Below, in pieces: positions 25,771 to 32,769 of a stretch of DNA of 35,009 nucleotides; position 1 is the first letter of the stretch; every line of letters begins with the position of its first letter. Source of the DNA: Cytophagaceae bacterium. GTDB lineage: Bacteria; Bacteroidota; Bacteroidia; Cytophagales; Flexibacteraceae. The translations under genes and the position numbers were made by a program. Below the pieces are notes generated by a model. That model ran no database searches. It worked only from the letters and a program-made list of their open reading frames with translations, and had not been told where the DNA came from. The stretch lies in contig JAIXQU010000190.1 in assembly GCA_027485575.1 (NCBI GenBank), positions 1-35,009 on the forward strand, read 5' to 3'.

Positions 25771-26484
25771 ATGAAATCTACATTATTTGGAATATTTTCC
25801 AGTTTATTTATCATTGTAAGTGCCTGCTCTACAGGACAGAATAAAACCGGAGGATTTGTTTTAGCGCCAGCTGAATTCAATTTAAAAATGAAAGCCAATC
25901 CGGAGGCAACAATTTTGGATGTGCGTACACCTGAAGAATTTTCAGAAGGAGGGCTTCCCAAGGCAATCAATGTGGATTGGAATGGTTCTGATTTTGAGGC
26001 AGGAATAGCGAAACTGGATAAGAAAAAGCCAGTTTTTGTGTATTGCCTCGCAGGGTCAAGAAGCGCATCTGCCGCAAATAAAATGCGCAAGGATGGTTTT
26101 ACGCAGGTATTTGAACTTGAAGGTGGAATAATAAAATGGCGGGCAGCAGGAATTCCGGAAGATAATAGCACGAGTGAAAAAAAACCGAAGGGAATGTCGA
26201 AAGCTGATTTTGAGGCACTTTTGGATGGCAACAAAACAGTTTTGGTTGATTTCTATGCGGAATGGTGTGGACCATGCAAAAAAATGAAACCAGATTTGGA
26301 GAAAATTGCCCTGGAACAAAAGGATAAAGTTGATGTGCTCAGGATTGATGCGGATGTCCATCAAGACCTGGCAAAGGAGCTAGGGGTAGATGCATTGCCC
26401 ACTATTTTCATTTATAAAAACAAGCAGCAAACCCAGAAAAAAACAGGATATCAAACAAAAGAACAGATGATTGGGCTTTTATAA
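25771..26484 (+). CDS. Rhodanese-thioredoxin fusion lipoprotein
   Basis: 237 residues. The signal IFSSLFIIVSAC is a lipobox with Cys19. Residues about 30-125 form a rhodanese (TILDVRTPEEFSEGGLPKAI, active loop YCLAGSRSAS with Cys92), and about 140-237 a thioredoxin domain with FYAEWCGPCKKMKPDL (Trp165-Cys166-Gly-Pro-Cys169) and ALPTIFIYKN (cis-Pro). The fusion puts a sulfane-sulfur carrier and its likely reductant on one envelope-anchored chain, facing the periplasm. It is the last gene of the tight part of the operon; the thioesterase follows 54 bp later. I see no truncation. The combination of lipobox, rhodanese and Trx is uncommon in my experience. Confidence 0.9.
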   Translation: MKSTLFGIFSSLFIIVSACSTGQNKTGGFVLAPAEFNLKMKANPEATILDVRTPEEFSEGGLPKAINVDWNGSDFEAGIAKLDKKKPVFVYCLAGSRSASAANKMRKDGFTQVFELEGGIIKWRAAGIPEDNSTSEKKPKGMSKADFEALLDGNKTVLVDFYAEWCGPCKKMKPDLEKIALEQKDKVDVLRIDADVHQDLAKELGVDALPTIFIYKNKQQTQKKTGYQTKEQMIGLL

Positions 26485-26538
26485 GCCACCTGTTTGTCAT
26501 CCTGATTTTTGACTCTTAAATAAAAAAAGATAATAAAT

Positions 26539-27018
26539 ATGAAAGAACCCTTGACTTTCCGGTTTCTTGCCGAACCAACCGATGTGAATTTTGGTGGAAA
26601 AGTGCACGGAGGAGCTGTAATGAAATGGATAGATCAAGCCGGGTATGCTTCAGCGGTAAACTGGTGTGGCGGCTATGCAGTAACAGTTTATGTAGGGGGA
26701 ATTCGTTTTTACAATCCAATACATATTGGGTATTTGGTTGAAATCAGGACCCGCATCATATATACCGGAAAAACTTCAATGCACATAGCGGTTGATGTTT
26801 TCAGCAAACCTTTGGAAACTGAAGTTTTTATCCACAATACGCATTGTGTTATCATCTTTGTGTCTGTGAATGAGGAGGGAAAACCTAAGCCGATACCTGC
26901 CTATATTCCAAAAACTGAAGAGGAAATAAGATTAGAGAGCTACGCAAAAAAGCTGATGGAGCTACGACAAGGCATCGAAAAGGAAATGGAACCCTATTTG
27001 AATCCTGTTGGTCAATAA
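26539..27018 (+). CDS. Hotdog-fold acyl-CoA thioesterase (YciA/BFIT-like)
   Basis: 159 residues with a hotdog fold: DVNFGGKVHGGAVMKWIDQAGYASA has the NxGGxxHGG...D motif of acyl-CoA thioesterases, where the Asp is catalytic. VGGIRFYNPIHIGYLVEIRTRI and HNTHCVIIFVSVNEEGKPKPIP follow the family pattern. It hydrolyses acyl-CoA in the cytoplasm, substrate unknown. ATG 26539 is a good start. It lies 54 bp after the lipoprotein gene and could be read through from it, but it has no functional link to sulfur chemistry that I can see. C-terminal tail ELRQGIEKEMEPYLNPVGQ is helical. Confidence 0.88.
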   Translation: MKEPLTFRFLAEPTDVNFGGKVHGGAVMKWIDQAGYASAVNWCGGYAVTVYVGGIRFYNPIHIGYLVEIRTRIIYTGKTSMHIAVDVFSKPLETEVFIHNTHCVIIFVSVNEEGKPKPIPAYIPKTEEEIRLESYAKKLMELRQGIEKEMEPYLNPVGQ

Positions 27019-27436
27019 TTTTTACGTTTTGCCTTTAACATTTCCTGAAAGCATGAATCAACCATTGGCTTGAACCAAATAAAGGCAAGAATGCTAAAAA
27101 TAATTGTAAGGCGATTTTGGTAACAATCCTTGTTTTGATTGCCCAAAAACCCTTTTTCCAAAGAAAAACGACATAGGAAGGATTACCTGTGGAAAAATCA
27201 TTCATGTCGCTATCATCAATTGCTTTTCCATTTGGTAAATTCAGGAACGGACCAATATCTACCGTAATTGACCAGGCATGGTTTAGGGGTTTACAATGAT
27301 CAAGAATTTAAAATTATCGAGGATTTTGACCCGAATACCAGCGAACAAAATGGCACACGAGTAACTATTTCCTCGCCAGAAAACTATAGCTTTACTTAAT
27401 CCATCTAAGGCCAAAGGAAATTGACTCCTTTAGATT
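27019..27436. other. 418-bp intergenic region with decayed or unrecognised coding traces
   Basis: No complete gene is convincing. On the plus strand, 27268-27399 has an ATG-less open frame of 43 residues that reads like protein (VYNDQEFKIIEDFDP, then NTSEQNGTRVTISSPENYSF), and an adjacent frame left of it (IAFPFGKFRNGPISTVIDQ) could join it by a frameshift near 27285. The GTRVTI ending is faintly like the end of a histidine-kinase ATPase domain. On the minus strand, 27205-27035 encodes a 56-residue ORF (MNDFSTGNPSYVVFLWKKG...) with a hydrophobic stretch. I read the area as remnants of a pseudogene; the identity is not recognised. Confidence 0.3.
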
Positions 27437-28060
27437 TTATTTTTCCTTGAATGCGTCAGTATATTGGACAATGGCTTGAATCTCAGCATCTGACAAAGCA
27501 GAAAACCCAGGCATAGCTCCTTTGCCATTTTTTATAATCATAGATTTTCCGGTATTGTCTAAGGCAGAAATTTTTAAATTTTTTGCACCAGATTTTTGCC
27601 CGTCTCCATTGGCCCCGTGGCAAGCTTCGCAATAGGTTGTATACAGTATCTTGCCAGTCTCAAGTTCTCCAGTACTTGAGGACAATTGTGGCTTTTCAAC
27701 TTTGGTTGCCTGTTTTTTGTTGGCTTCTCCCAATCCATAAGAAACAAAAAGCAAAACCAATGATAAAACAGCAAGGATTTTATTTTTCTTCTTAAAGCCA
27801 ATGATTGCCAGAGGAATAGAAGCAAAAACAACACCTATTTTTAAGTGAACCATCCAGGTTATGTTTCCAGAATTGAGATACAGGAAAATCCCTGTTGCTA
27901 AAAATAAAACGGAAATTACCCTTTCTGCCCATTTGGTTTTAGTGGTAAAGACAGCAAGAGTATCCTCTTTTCCTGTCACCAAAAGAAATGTTTTTACCAA
28001 ATATAAAAGAAGGAAGAGACCCACAACAAGTGTATGGGTGTGAAGCATGCCAGTATACAT
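27437..28060 (-). CDS. SirB-like membrane domain fused to cytochrome c
   Basis: 207 residues. The first 110 have four hydrophobic helices (about 8-28, 47-62, 70-87 and 95-108), with HTHTLVVGLFLLLYLVKTF and KWAERVISVLFLATGIFLYL resembling SirB-type integral proteins. A linker follows, then a class I cytochrome c domain: TTYCEACHGANGDG (heme Cys144, Cys147, His148) and a likely distal ligand Met183 in GKGAMPGFSALS. The heme domain would sit in the periplasm. It may carry electrons between a membrane quinol oxidase or other redox partner; the substrate is unknown. Its start is 22 bp right of a TTG-rich segment preceding the divergent ABC gene. The fusion layout is notable. Confidence 0.85.
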   Translation of the reverse strand: MYTGMLHTHTLVVGLFLLLYLVKTFLLVTGKEDTLAVFTTKTKWAERVISVLFLATGIFLYLNSGNITWMVHLKIGVVFASIPLAIIGFKKKNKILAVLSLVLLFVSYGLGEANKKQATKVEKPQLSSSTGELETGKILYTTYCEACHGANGDGQKSGAKNLKISALDNTGKSMIIKNGKGAMPGFSALSDAEIQAIVQYTDAFKEK

Positions 28061-28124
28061 AATATGAAAACTTAAAAACCTTTTGTTGGTTTGCGGGACA
28101 AGATTACAAAACCATTTTCATCTG

Positions 28125-29111
28125 TTGAAAAAAAACATATCATTATTAGAAGCAAAGGATCTGGAATACTCGGTTGAAAACCGGAAATCAAAAATTATCA
28201 ATATCCGGAAATTCAATATCTCAGAAGGTTCGTGCATCTTTATTCCCGGAAAAAATGGCGCTGGAAAATCTAGCCTGCTGGGAATACTTGGAGGGTTTTT
28301 ACCGCCGACCAATGGAGACATTTTTTGGAAAGGACAAAAAATCAAACCACTAAAAGATAGATTGGTTTCTGGATTTGAAGGGATAGAAATGGTTAAACAA
28401 GAGCCAGACCTCAATCCGTTTTTAACGGTAGAAGACCAATTGACTAAAGCTGCAAGGGAATTCCCGGGCCCAAAATCAAAAAACTTAATCAGGAAAACTA
28501 TTTCTGATTGTCATTTGAGAGGCTTGTTAAATCAAAAAACCGGAAGCTTGAGTGGTGGTGAAAAACGAAGATTGGCTATTGGAATTGCATTAATGAAAAA
28601 TTGTAGTCTTTTGCTCCTGGATGAACCATTTTCTGATTTAGATATCGAAAACAAGTCCTTGTTTGTGAGGGTATTGCTTGGACTAAAAACCGAAAGAAAA
28701 ATAAGCCTTTGTATTGTAAGCCACGATGGAAGCGATGCATTCTGGCTTGCAGATGAGGTTTGGACAATGGAAAAAGGGAAAATATTGGAAAGAATAAAAA
28801 GAGAAAATGAAACCTTCTCTCCTACACTGCTTCAAACTGCCATCTTGCTGGGTCTTAAAAATTGTTTTGACAAAAAACTGTTTCCAATGGTGGGAAATCA
28901 AAACTCTAACTCCTGGATTCAGATCTTACCCCAAAATGTGAATGTCGAGAGAATCGGGCCATGCATTGGTGAAGGAACTTTATTGACACATTTCCAAAAA
29001 GATGGATTTTGGTTCACCATTTGGAATGTCAATGGCCAAACCATTGAGGCAAAAAATCTTAAAGATTTAAATTCGCTGAGTCAAAAACAAGAACTTTTCC
29101 TGAAAATTTAA
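28125..29111 (+). CDS. ABC-type ATP-binding protein without adjacent permease
   Basis: From TTG 28125, giving 328 residues. A longer frame from TTG 28083 is possible but adds only an unlikely LVCGTRLQNHFHL leader. The ABC domain shows Walker A PGKNGAGKSSLL (about 41-52), signature LSGGEKRR, Walker B LLLLDEPFSDLD and the H-loop IVSHDGSD. About 80-100 extra C-terminal residues follow the ABC core and are of unknown fold. No ABC permease or binding protein is within the window, so the partner is encoded elsewhere or the ATPase is soluble. It is divergent from the cytochrome gene. The tail ends at a repeat-rich intergenic region containing tRNA-Met. Confidence 0.8.
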   Translation: MKKNISLLEAKDLEYSVENRKSKIINIRKFNISEGSCIFIPGKNGAGKSSLLGILGGFLPPTNGDIFWKGQKIKPLKDRLVSGFEGIEMVKQEPDLNPFLTVEDQLTKAAREFPGPKSKNLIRKTISDCHLRGLLNQKTGSLSGGEKRRLAIGIALMKNCSLLLLDEPFSDLDIENKSLFVRVLLGLKTERKISLCIVSHDGSDAFWLADEVWTMEKGKILERIKRENETFSPTLLQTAILLGLKNCFDKKLFPMVGNQNSNSWIQILPQNVNVERIGPCIGEGTLLTHFQKDGFWFTIWNVNGQTIEAKNLKDLNSLSQKQELFLKI

Positions 29112-29323
29112 GGATATTTCTTCCTTTTAGATCCACTCTGCGCTTATTGATTACCAGAGGTTTTTTTTCAGCGCTCTCAAAAAAACTAATTTTTGTACTA
29201 CTAAAACCAAACTTAAACCCCGTTGATATTGGTTGGCACGCCAAAGGCATCTTTAATAAAATTTTCAATTTGACAAGGAATCAAAATTCAATCAACCGAA
29301 GATAAAAGCCGTTATCTTCTTTA
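29112..29323. other. Intergenic stretch after ABC gene
   Basis: AT-rich, with no gene I can support. A short hairpin AGATAA-aagccg-TTATCT lies at about 29300-29317, just left of the tRNA-derived array; it might be a remnant of an older unit or chance. The minus-strand frame here overlaps the ABC tail and is not convincing. Confidence 0.4.
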
Positions 29324-29335
29324 CGCCCTAACCAA

Positions 29336-29367
29336 AATAAAAAAGCCCCTGAATCTCAGAGGCTTTT
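29336..29367 (-). terminator. Terminator hairpin of tRNA-derived repeat unit 1
   Basis: Hairpin arms 29344-29352 (AGCCCCTGA) and 29356-29364 (TCAGAGGCT), 3-nt loop and one mismatch (G-U on the minus-strand RNA), followed on the minus strand by a T-tract. The same sequence recurs at units 2 and 3. Confidence 0.7.
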
Positions 29368-29372
29368 ATCCG

Positions 29373-29460
29373 TAGCGGAGAGGGGAATCCCAGCCCGACT
29401 GCGTCTCGCTGGCGGGGAACCCCTGTTCGCCAAGGCGAATATGAATCCTGCGCTCTAACC
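29373..29460 (-). pseudogene. tRNA-Met-derived remnant, repeat unit 1
   Basis: Minus strand: begins with GGTTAGAGCG (D-loop of tRNA-Met), then CAGGATTCATA with the anticodon CAT, then a 14-nt palindrome TTCGCCTTGGCGAA (29426-29439) in place of the anticodon-stem 3' strand, then CAGGGG, then a palindromic insert (GC-rich, includes the 26 nt absent from unit 2), then CTCCGCTA of the acceptor 3' side. The 5' acceptor and D-arm are missing, so it cannot fold as a tRNA. Confidence 0.75.
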
Positions 29461-29461
29461 A

Positions 29462-29495
29462 AAATAAAAAAGCCCCTGAATCTCAGAGGCTTTTG
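29462..29495 (-). terminator. Terminator hairpin of tRNA-derived repeat unit 2
   Basis: Arms 29471-29479 and 29483-29491, identical to units 1 and 3 in the stem, with a T-tract on the minus strand. A wobble pair closes the sixth position. Confidence 0.7.
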
Positions 29496-29499
29496 TTTG

Positions 29500-29561
29500 T
29501 AGCGGAGACGGGAATCCCAGCCCCTGTTCGCCAGGGCGAATATGAATCCTTCGCTCTAACC
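29500..29561 (-). pseudogene. tRNA-Met-derived remnant, repeat unit 2
   Basis: Same layout as unit 1 but exactly 26 nt shorter, lacking the GC-rich insert between the CAGGGG arm and GGGATTCCC. The 14-nt palindrome is TTCGCCCTGGCGAA on the minus strand (29527-29540). It keeps the anticodon triplet and the 3' acceptor sequence but lacks the 5' half of a tRNA. Confidence 0.75.
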
Positions 29562-29563
29562 AA

Positions 29564-29596
29564 AATAAAGAAGCCCCTGAATCTCAGAGGCTTTTT
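29564..29596 (-). terminator. Terminator of tRNA-Met
   Basis: Arms 29572-29580 and 29584-29592 (AGCCTCTGA / TCAGGGGCT on the minus strand), 3-nt loop, followed by a T-run. It lies 5-8 nt after the tRNA 3' end and is the original copy of the hairpin repeated in units 1 and 2. Confidence 0.85.
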
Positions 29597-29600
29597 TGTG

Positions 29601-29674
29601 TAGCGGAGAGGGGAATCGAACCCCTGACCTCAGGGTTATGAATCCTGCGCTCTAACCATCTGAGCTACCCCGCC
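29601..29674 (-). tRNA. tRNA-Met (CAU anticodon)
   Basis: 74 nt, minus strand: acceptor GGCGGGG pairs with CUCCGCU (two G-U pairs), D-stem GCUC/GAGC, anticodon loop UUCAUAA (anticodon at 29638-29640), variable AGGUC, T-arm AGGGG-UUCGAUU-CCCCU and discriminator A. No CCA is encoded. Elongator Met is favoured because fMet normally has a C1-A72 mismatch; the lysidine-type Ile2 tRNA is the alternative. The A31-C39 mismatch in the anticodon stem is a minor irregularity. It is followed by its terminator. Confidence 0.92.
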
Positions 29675-29712
29675 AAAAATGGGAGTGCAAAAAACTGTTT
29701 TTTGAACAAGAA

Positions 29713-29744
29713 TTGCAAATTTCAAAATTAAAATTTTACTTTTG
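29713..29744 (+). promoter_or_regulatory. Candidate promoter for the START-like/LptG pair
   Basis: TACTTTTG at 29737-29744 matches the Bacteroidetes -7 consensus, and TTG at 29713-29715 lies 21 nt upstream, within the usual range. The leader to the ATG 29776 would be about 25 nt. Confidence 0.55.
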
Positions 29745-29775
29745 CACCCCAATTAAAAAAAATCAATATAAAAGG

Positions 29776-30174
29776 ATGGCAAAATTCAAATTTACCAACG
29801 AATTCGAGTTTCAGGCCTCGCCAAAAATTTTATTTGAATTCATAAGCACCCCGGTAGGTCTTTCCCAATGGTTTTGCGAAGCTGCAACGACCACTCTAAA
29901 AAATGTTTGGAATTTGGTTTGGGACGAAACCGATCATTTTGCCACCATCACCCACAACAAACCCAATAAGCTTGTAAGATTCCAATTTCAACCTATTGAA
30001 AATGAAGACACCCACGACCCTTCCTATCTTCAGTTTGAAATTGAAAAAAGCGAATTGACCAGAGTAGCATTTTTGAAAATAACAGATTATTCTGCTATGA
30101 ATAATAAAAAGGAGCTTGAGGAACTTTGGGAAAACCTCATTCACAACCTCAAAACTGTTATCAGGGAAAAATAA
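29776..30174 (+). CDS. START-like domain protein
   Basis: 132 residues from ATG 29776 (MAKFKFTNEFEFQASPKILF), preceded by AAAGG. The frame is open from 29713, but the earlier part overlaps a predicted promoter, so I start here. The pattern FEFQASPKILFEFISTPVGLSQWFCEAATT and ELEELWENLIHNLKTV fits the START-like/AHSA1 (SRPBCC) lipid-binding fold. It is probably cytoplasmic and binds a hydrophobic ligand, identity unknown. It lies 18 bp before the permease gene. I believe such proteins often neighbour LptF/LptG genes in Bacteroidetes; a role in lipid trafficking is suggested by context only. Confidence 0.8.
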   Translation: MAKFKFTNEFEFQASPKILFEFISTPVGLSQWFCEAATTTLKNVWNLVWDETDHFATITHNKPNKLVRFQFQPIENEDTHDPSYLQFEIEKSELTRVAFLKITDYSAMNNKKELEELWENLIHNLKTVIREK

Positions 30175-30192
30175 TCTTAAACATACAATTCT

Positions 30193-31635
30193 GTGTTCAA
30201 AAAACTGGACAAACTTGTAGTTAAGGCATTTTTACCGCCCTTTATTCTTACTTTTTTCGTTGTAGTTTTTATACTTCTCATGCAGTTTATGCTGAAGTAT
30301 TTCGACGATTTTGTTGGTAAGAATCTTTCCATGGGAACCTATGCTGAGCTATTGTTTTTCTTTAGTATTAATTCTGTACCGATTGCACTTCCCATTTCCA
30401 TATTGCTATCCAGCATAATGACCTATGGAAATTTAAGTGAACACAATGAGCTCACAGCAATTAAAAGTTCAGGGATTTCACTTTTAAGAATAATACAGCC
30501 AATATTTTTTGTGGCATGCGGGCTCTCGCTGCTTGCCTTTTATTTCAACAACCAGGTTTTACCCTATGCCAATCTGAGGGCTTATAGCTTGCTATATGAC
30601 ATTACAACAAAGAAGGCAGCTTTTAATGTTAAGGAAGGTGCTTTTTATTATGGTCTTCCTGGATTTGCAGTTAAAATAAACCACAAAGACCCCAATGGAC
30701 CTGGAATAAAGGAAGTTATGATTTATAATCACCAGGAAGACAAGGGAAATGTAAATCTGACAATGGCTGATTCCGGAAAAATGTACACAATCTGGAATGA
30801 CCGATATTTAATTCTGGAATTGTACAGAGGAGATAACTACACTGAAATTATTCCAAAAATTCCTTCAAGGGAATCTGAAATAACCCATAACCACTTCGAT
30901 TACAGTAAATTGGTTTTTAACTTGAGTTCTTTTGAAATGAGTAGAACCAACATCCAACTGTTTGCAAGTAATAAAATCATGCGCAAATTGGATGAACTTC
31001 ACAATGACATAGATTCCATAAAAAGAGAAGGCACGCGGATGGACACAACGCTTCTCTCCAATTATATCAGCTATTTTAGTTTTTTCAAAAGGTCAAAAGT
31101 GACTTCCAGCCTTAGAAAAAACAGTTTCGATTCACTGCGTCAAAAAATAATTGCCTCTGCGGGAGTAAAGAAAAAAGAAAACGACCAGGCATTACTCAAC
31201 CAAATCAGAAGCATTAAATCATTTACAGAAAGTAATTGCGGACGGAAATTTAATAATCTGAGGGATGTTGATGTTTTTACAGTTGAAATTTACAGAAAAT
31301 ACACCCAGGCTGTCGCTTGCCTGATTATGTTCCTTATTGGTGCACCATTAGGGGCAATCATAAAAAAAGGAGGCTTTGGGGTGCCTGTCCTGATTTCTAT
31401 TTTATTTTTCATCCTTTATTATGTACTTTCTATTACGGGTGAAAAGTGGAGCAAAGAAAACATAGTGGACGTTCCGGTTGGAATGTGGGCAACCAATTTC
31501 CTTCTATTTTGGATTGGTTTGTTTTTCCTAAGTAAGGCCCGAAGCGATTCTACCTTGCTTGAATCAAATTACTTTACAATTTTCTTTGATTTTATTGGAA
31601 GGAAATTCAGGAGGCCTTCGGTGAAACAAAACTAA
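30193..31635 (+). CDS. LptF/LptG family LPS-export permease
   Basis: 480 residues from GTG 30193 (MFKKLDKLVVKAFLPPFILT). The YjgP/YjgQ layout is clear: three N-terminal membrane helices (about 13-33, 52-76 and 100-118), a large periplasmic beta region (about 120-365, longer than in E. coli), and three C-terminal helices (about 373-390, 398-418 and 432-452) with VACLIMFLIGAPLGAIIKKGGFG. It is an inner-membrane subunit of the LptB2FG extractor that moves lipopolysaccharide to the outer membrane. The periplasmic insert contains a charged helical segment, LDELHNDIDSIKREGTRMD. The last 72 bp overlap the convergent glycosyltransferase tail. Confidence 0.9.
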   Translation: MFKKLDKLVVKAFLPPFILTFFVVVFILLMQFMLKYFDDFVGKNLSMGTYAELLFFFSINSVPIALPISILLSSIMTYGNLSEHNELTAIKSSGISLLRIIQPIFFVACGLSLLAFYFNNQVLPYANLRAYSLLYDITTKKAAFNVKEGAFYYGLPGFAVKINHKDPNGPGIKEVMIYNHQEDKGNVNLTMADSGKMYTIWNDRYLILELYRGDNYTEIIPKIPSRESEITHNHFDYSKLVFNLSSFEMSRTNIQLFASNKIMRKLDELHNDIDSIKREGTRMDTTLLSNYISYFSFFKRSKVTSSLRKNSFDSLRQKIIASAGVKKKENDQALLNQIRSIKSFTESNCGRKFNNLRDVDVFTVEIYRKYTQAVACLIMFLIGAPLGAIIKKGGFGVPVLISILFFILYYVLSITGEKWSKENIVDVPVGMWATNFLLFWIGLFFLSKARSDSTLLESNYFTIFFDFIGRKFRRPSVKQN

Positions 31636-32739
31636 TATCTCATTTTTCAATCTTTCACTTTCAAAAACAAAGTCAGAACTCCCTTTTGTTTTTGACTGAA
31701 AAGATAAAATCTGTTCTTTTAAATTGGAGAAATTGTTGTTTTCAGGTGCTGAAAAATCAACTTCAATGCCGGCTTCATACTTTCTAATGATTGAATATCC
31801 AGGAGCTTCTTTTGAAAAAAGAACAGGTTTTCCTGTAAAAAAGGACTCGAAATATTTGGTTGGATGCTTTTCCAGATTTGCGGGACTTGAATGGTAACTG
31901 GAAATAACAGCATCTGCTTTTTCATACTCATTCTTTATCTCATTGGAAGAAATCCATTTTCCTCCGTTTATCAGGGTAATATTTCTTCCCTTATTAATTA
32001 AATCTTCAATTTCGATTCTTAACTTTTCTTCCGGGATATAGCCAGCAATCGTGCAATGAGATGAAGGAATGGAGAAATTAAAGGAATCAAAAAATCGAAT
32101 TGCCTTTAAAATACCGGATTCCCTTGTTATAAAACCACAGAACAATAGATTCAATTGACCAGGACTTCGATTTTCAATTGACATTGAATAAAAATTATCC
32201 TTCCAGGCTGCCGGCACCCTGTTTTCAAAAATTGCTACTTGATTTACAGGAAAATAAAATTGGTCCTTGTAAATGCATTCTGCTAGCCAAATCCGGTCAA
32301 AATGTTTAAAAAACAAATTCAGATAAACTTCAACCGATTCAGCAAAAAAATTTCTAAACCTGCCGGAGTAAGTTGCCTGATGCAAAATATTCAATGAGAA
32401 ATTTTCCTGAAGGTCGAAAACGATTTTCTTAAAATGGGTAAGCCTATATAAAACAGCGGGTATAATGAGGTCAGGACTACAAACAATTAAAATATCCGGT
32501 TCAAAGGTTTTGAGTTCAAACCACAGTTTAAAAATATTTTTAATCCTGGGTAAAAATCCACGCTTTCCGGAAAATGGACTTCTCAACTCAATACTTGAAT
32601 CTGCCGCCAATGCTTCAATCGATTGGCAGCCCAGAATTCTGATTTCCGAACCGGAAATATCAGCTATACTTCTTCCCAGCTTTTCAAAAATTCTTGTTTC
32701 TGAAGGCGGTTTTAGAGAATGAAACAAAAGAACTTTCAT
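31564..32739 (-). CDS. Glycosyltransferase (GT4-like)
   Basis: 391 residues. The N-terminus MKVLLFHSLKPPSETRIFEK, a mid-domain FEPDILIVCSPDLIIPAVLY and LLFCGFITRESGILKAIRFF, and the C-terminal nucleotide-binding segment HPTKYFESFFTGKPVLFS place it in the GT-B, group 1 class; the E-x7-E motif is not sharply conserved, so the family assignment is moderate. It probably acts in the cytoplasm on a cell-surface glycan. It is convergent with the LPS permease and its last 72 bp lie within that coding region on the other strand, while its start is divergent from dapD with 55 bp between. Confidence 0.8.
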   Translation of the reverse strand: MKVLLFHSLKPPSETRIFEKLGRSIADISGSEIRILGCQSIEALAADSSIELRSPFSGKRGFLPRIKNIFKLWFELKTFEPDILIVCSPDLIIPAVLYRLTHFKKIVFDLQENFSLNILHQATYSGRFRNFFAESVEVYLNLFFKHFDRIWLAECIYKDQFYFPVNQVAIFENRVPAAWKDNFYSMSIENRSPGQLNLLFCGFITRESGILKAIRFFDSFNFSIPSSHCTIAGYIPEEKLRIEIEDLINKGRNITLINGGKWISSNEIKNEYEKADAVISSYHSSPANLEKHPTKYFESFFTGKPVLFSKEAPGYSIIRKYEAGIEVDFSAPENNNFSNLKEQILSFQSKTKGSSDFVFESERLKNEILVLFHRRPPEFPSNKIKENCKVI

Positions 32740-32769
32740 GCTATAGTTTTCAAAACAAAGTCATACCTA

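Larger units (their letters stand above)
29334..29657 (-). repeat. Tandem tRNA-Met-derived repeat array (three units plus a trace)
   Basis: Three head-to-tail units on the minus strand, each running from GGTTAGAGC in the D-loop to the T-tract after the terminator: unit 3 (29562-29657, 96 nt, the intact tRNA), unit 2 (29461-29561, 101 nt) and unit 1 (29334-29460, 127 nt). A fourth trace, GGTTAGGGCG at 29324-29333, precedes degraded DNA. The junction falls at the GG of the D-loop each time, directly after the T-tract, suggesting duplication of the 3' part of the tRNA plus its terminator. The inserts in units 1 and 2 are palindromic. Confidence 0.85.

Noticed and set aside
25764-26234. 156-residue minus-strand ORF
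   Set aside because: Antisense to the rhodanese-thioredoxin fusion, which has intact active-site motifs in the plus frame.
29059-29268. 69-residue minus-strand ORF
   Set aside because: Overlaps the end of the ABC ATPase gene and an AT-rich gap; no recognisable motif.
29334-29657. CRISPR array
   Set aside because: Repeats are only three, 96-127 nt long, contain tRNA and terminator sequence and lack uniform spacers, so a CRISPR is excluded.
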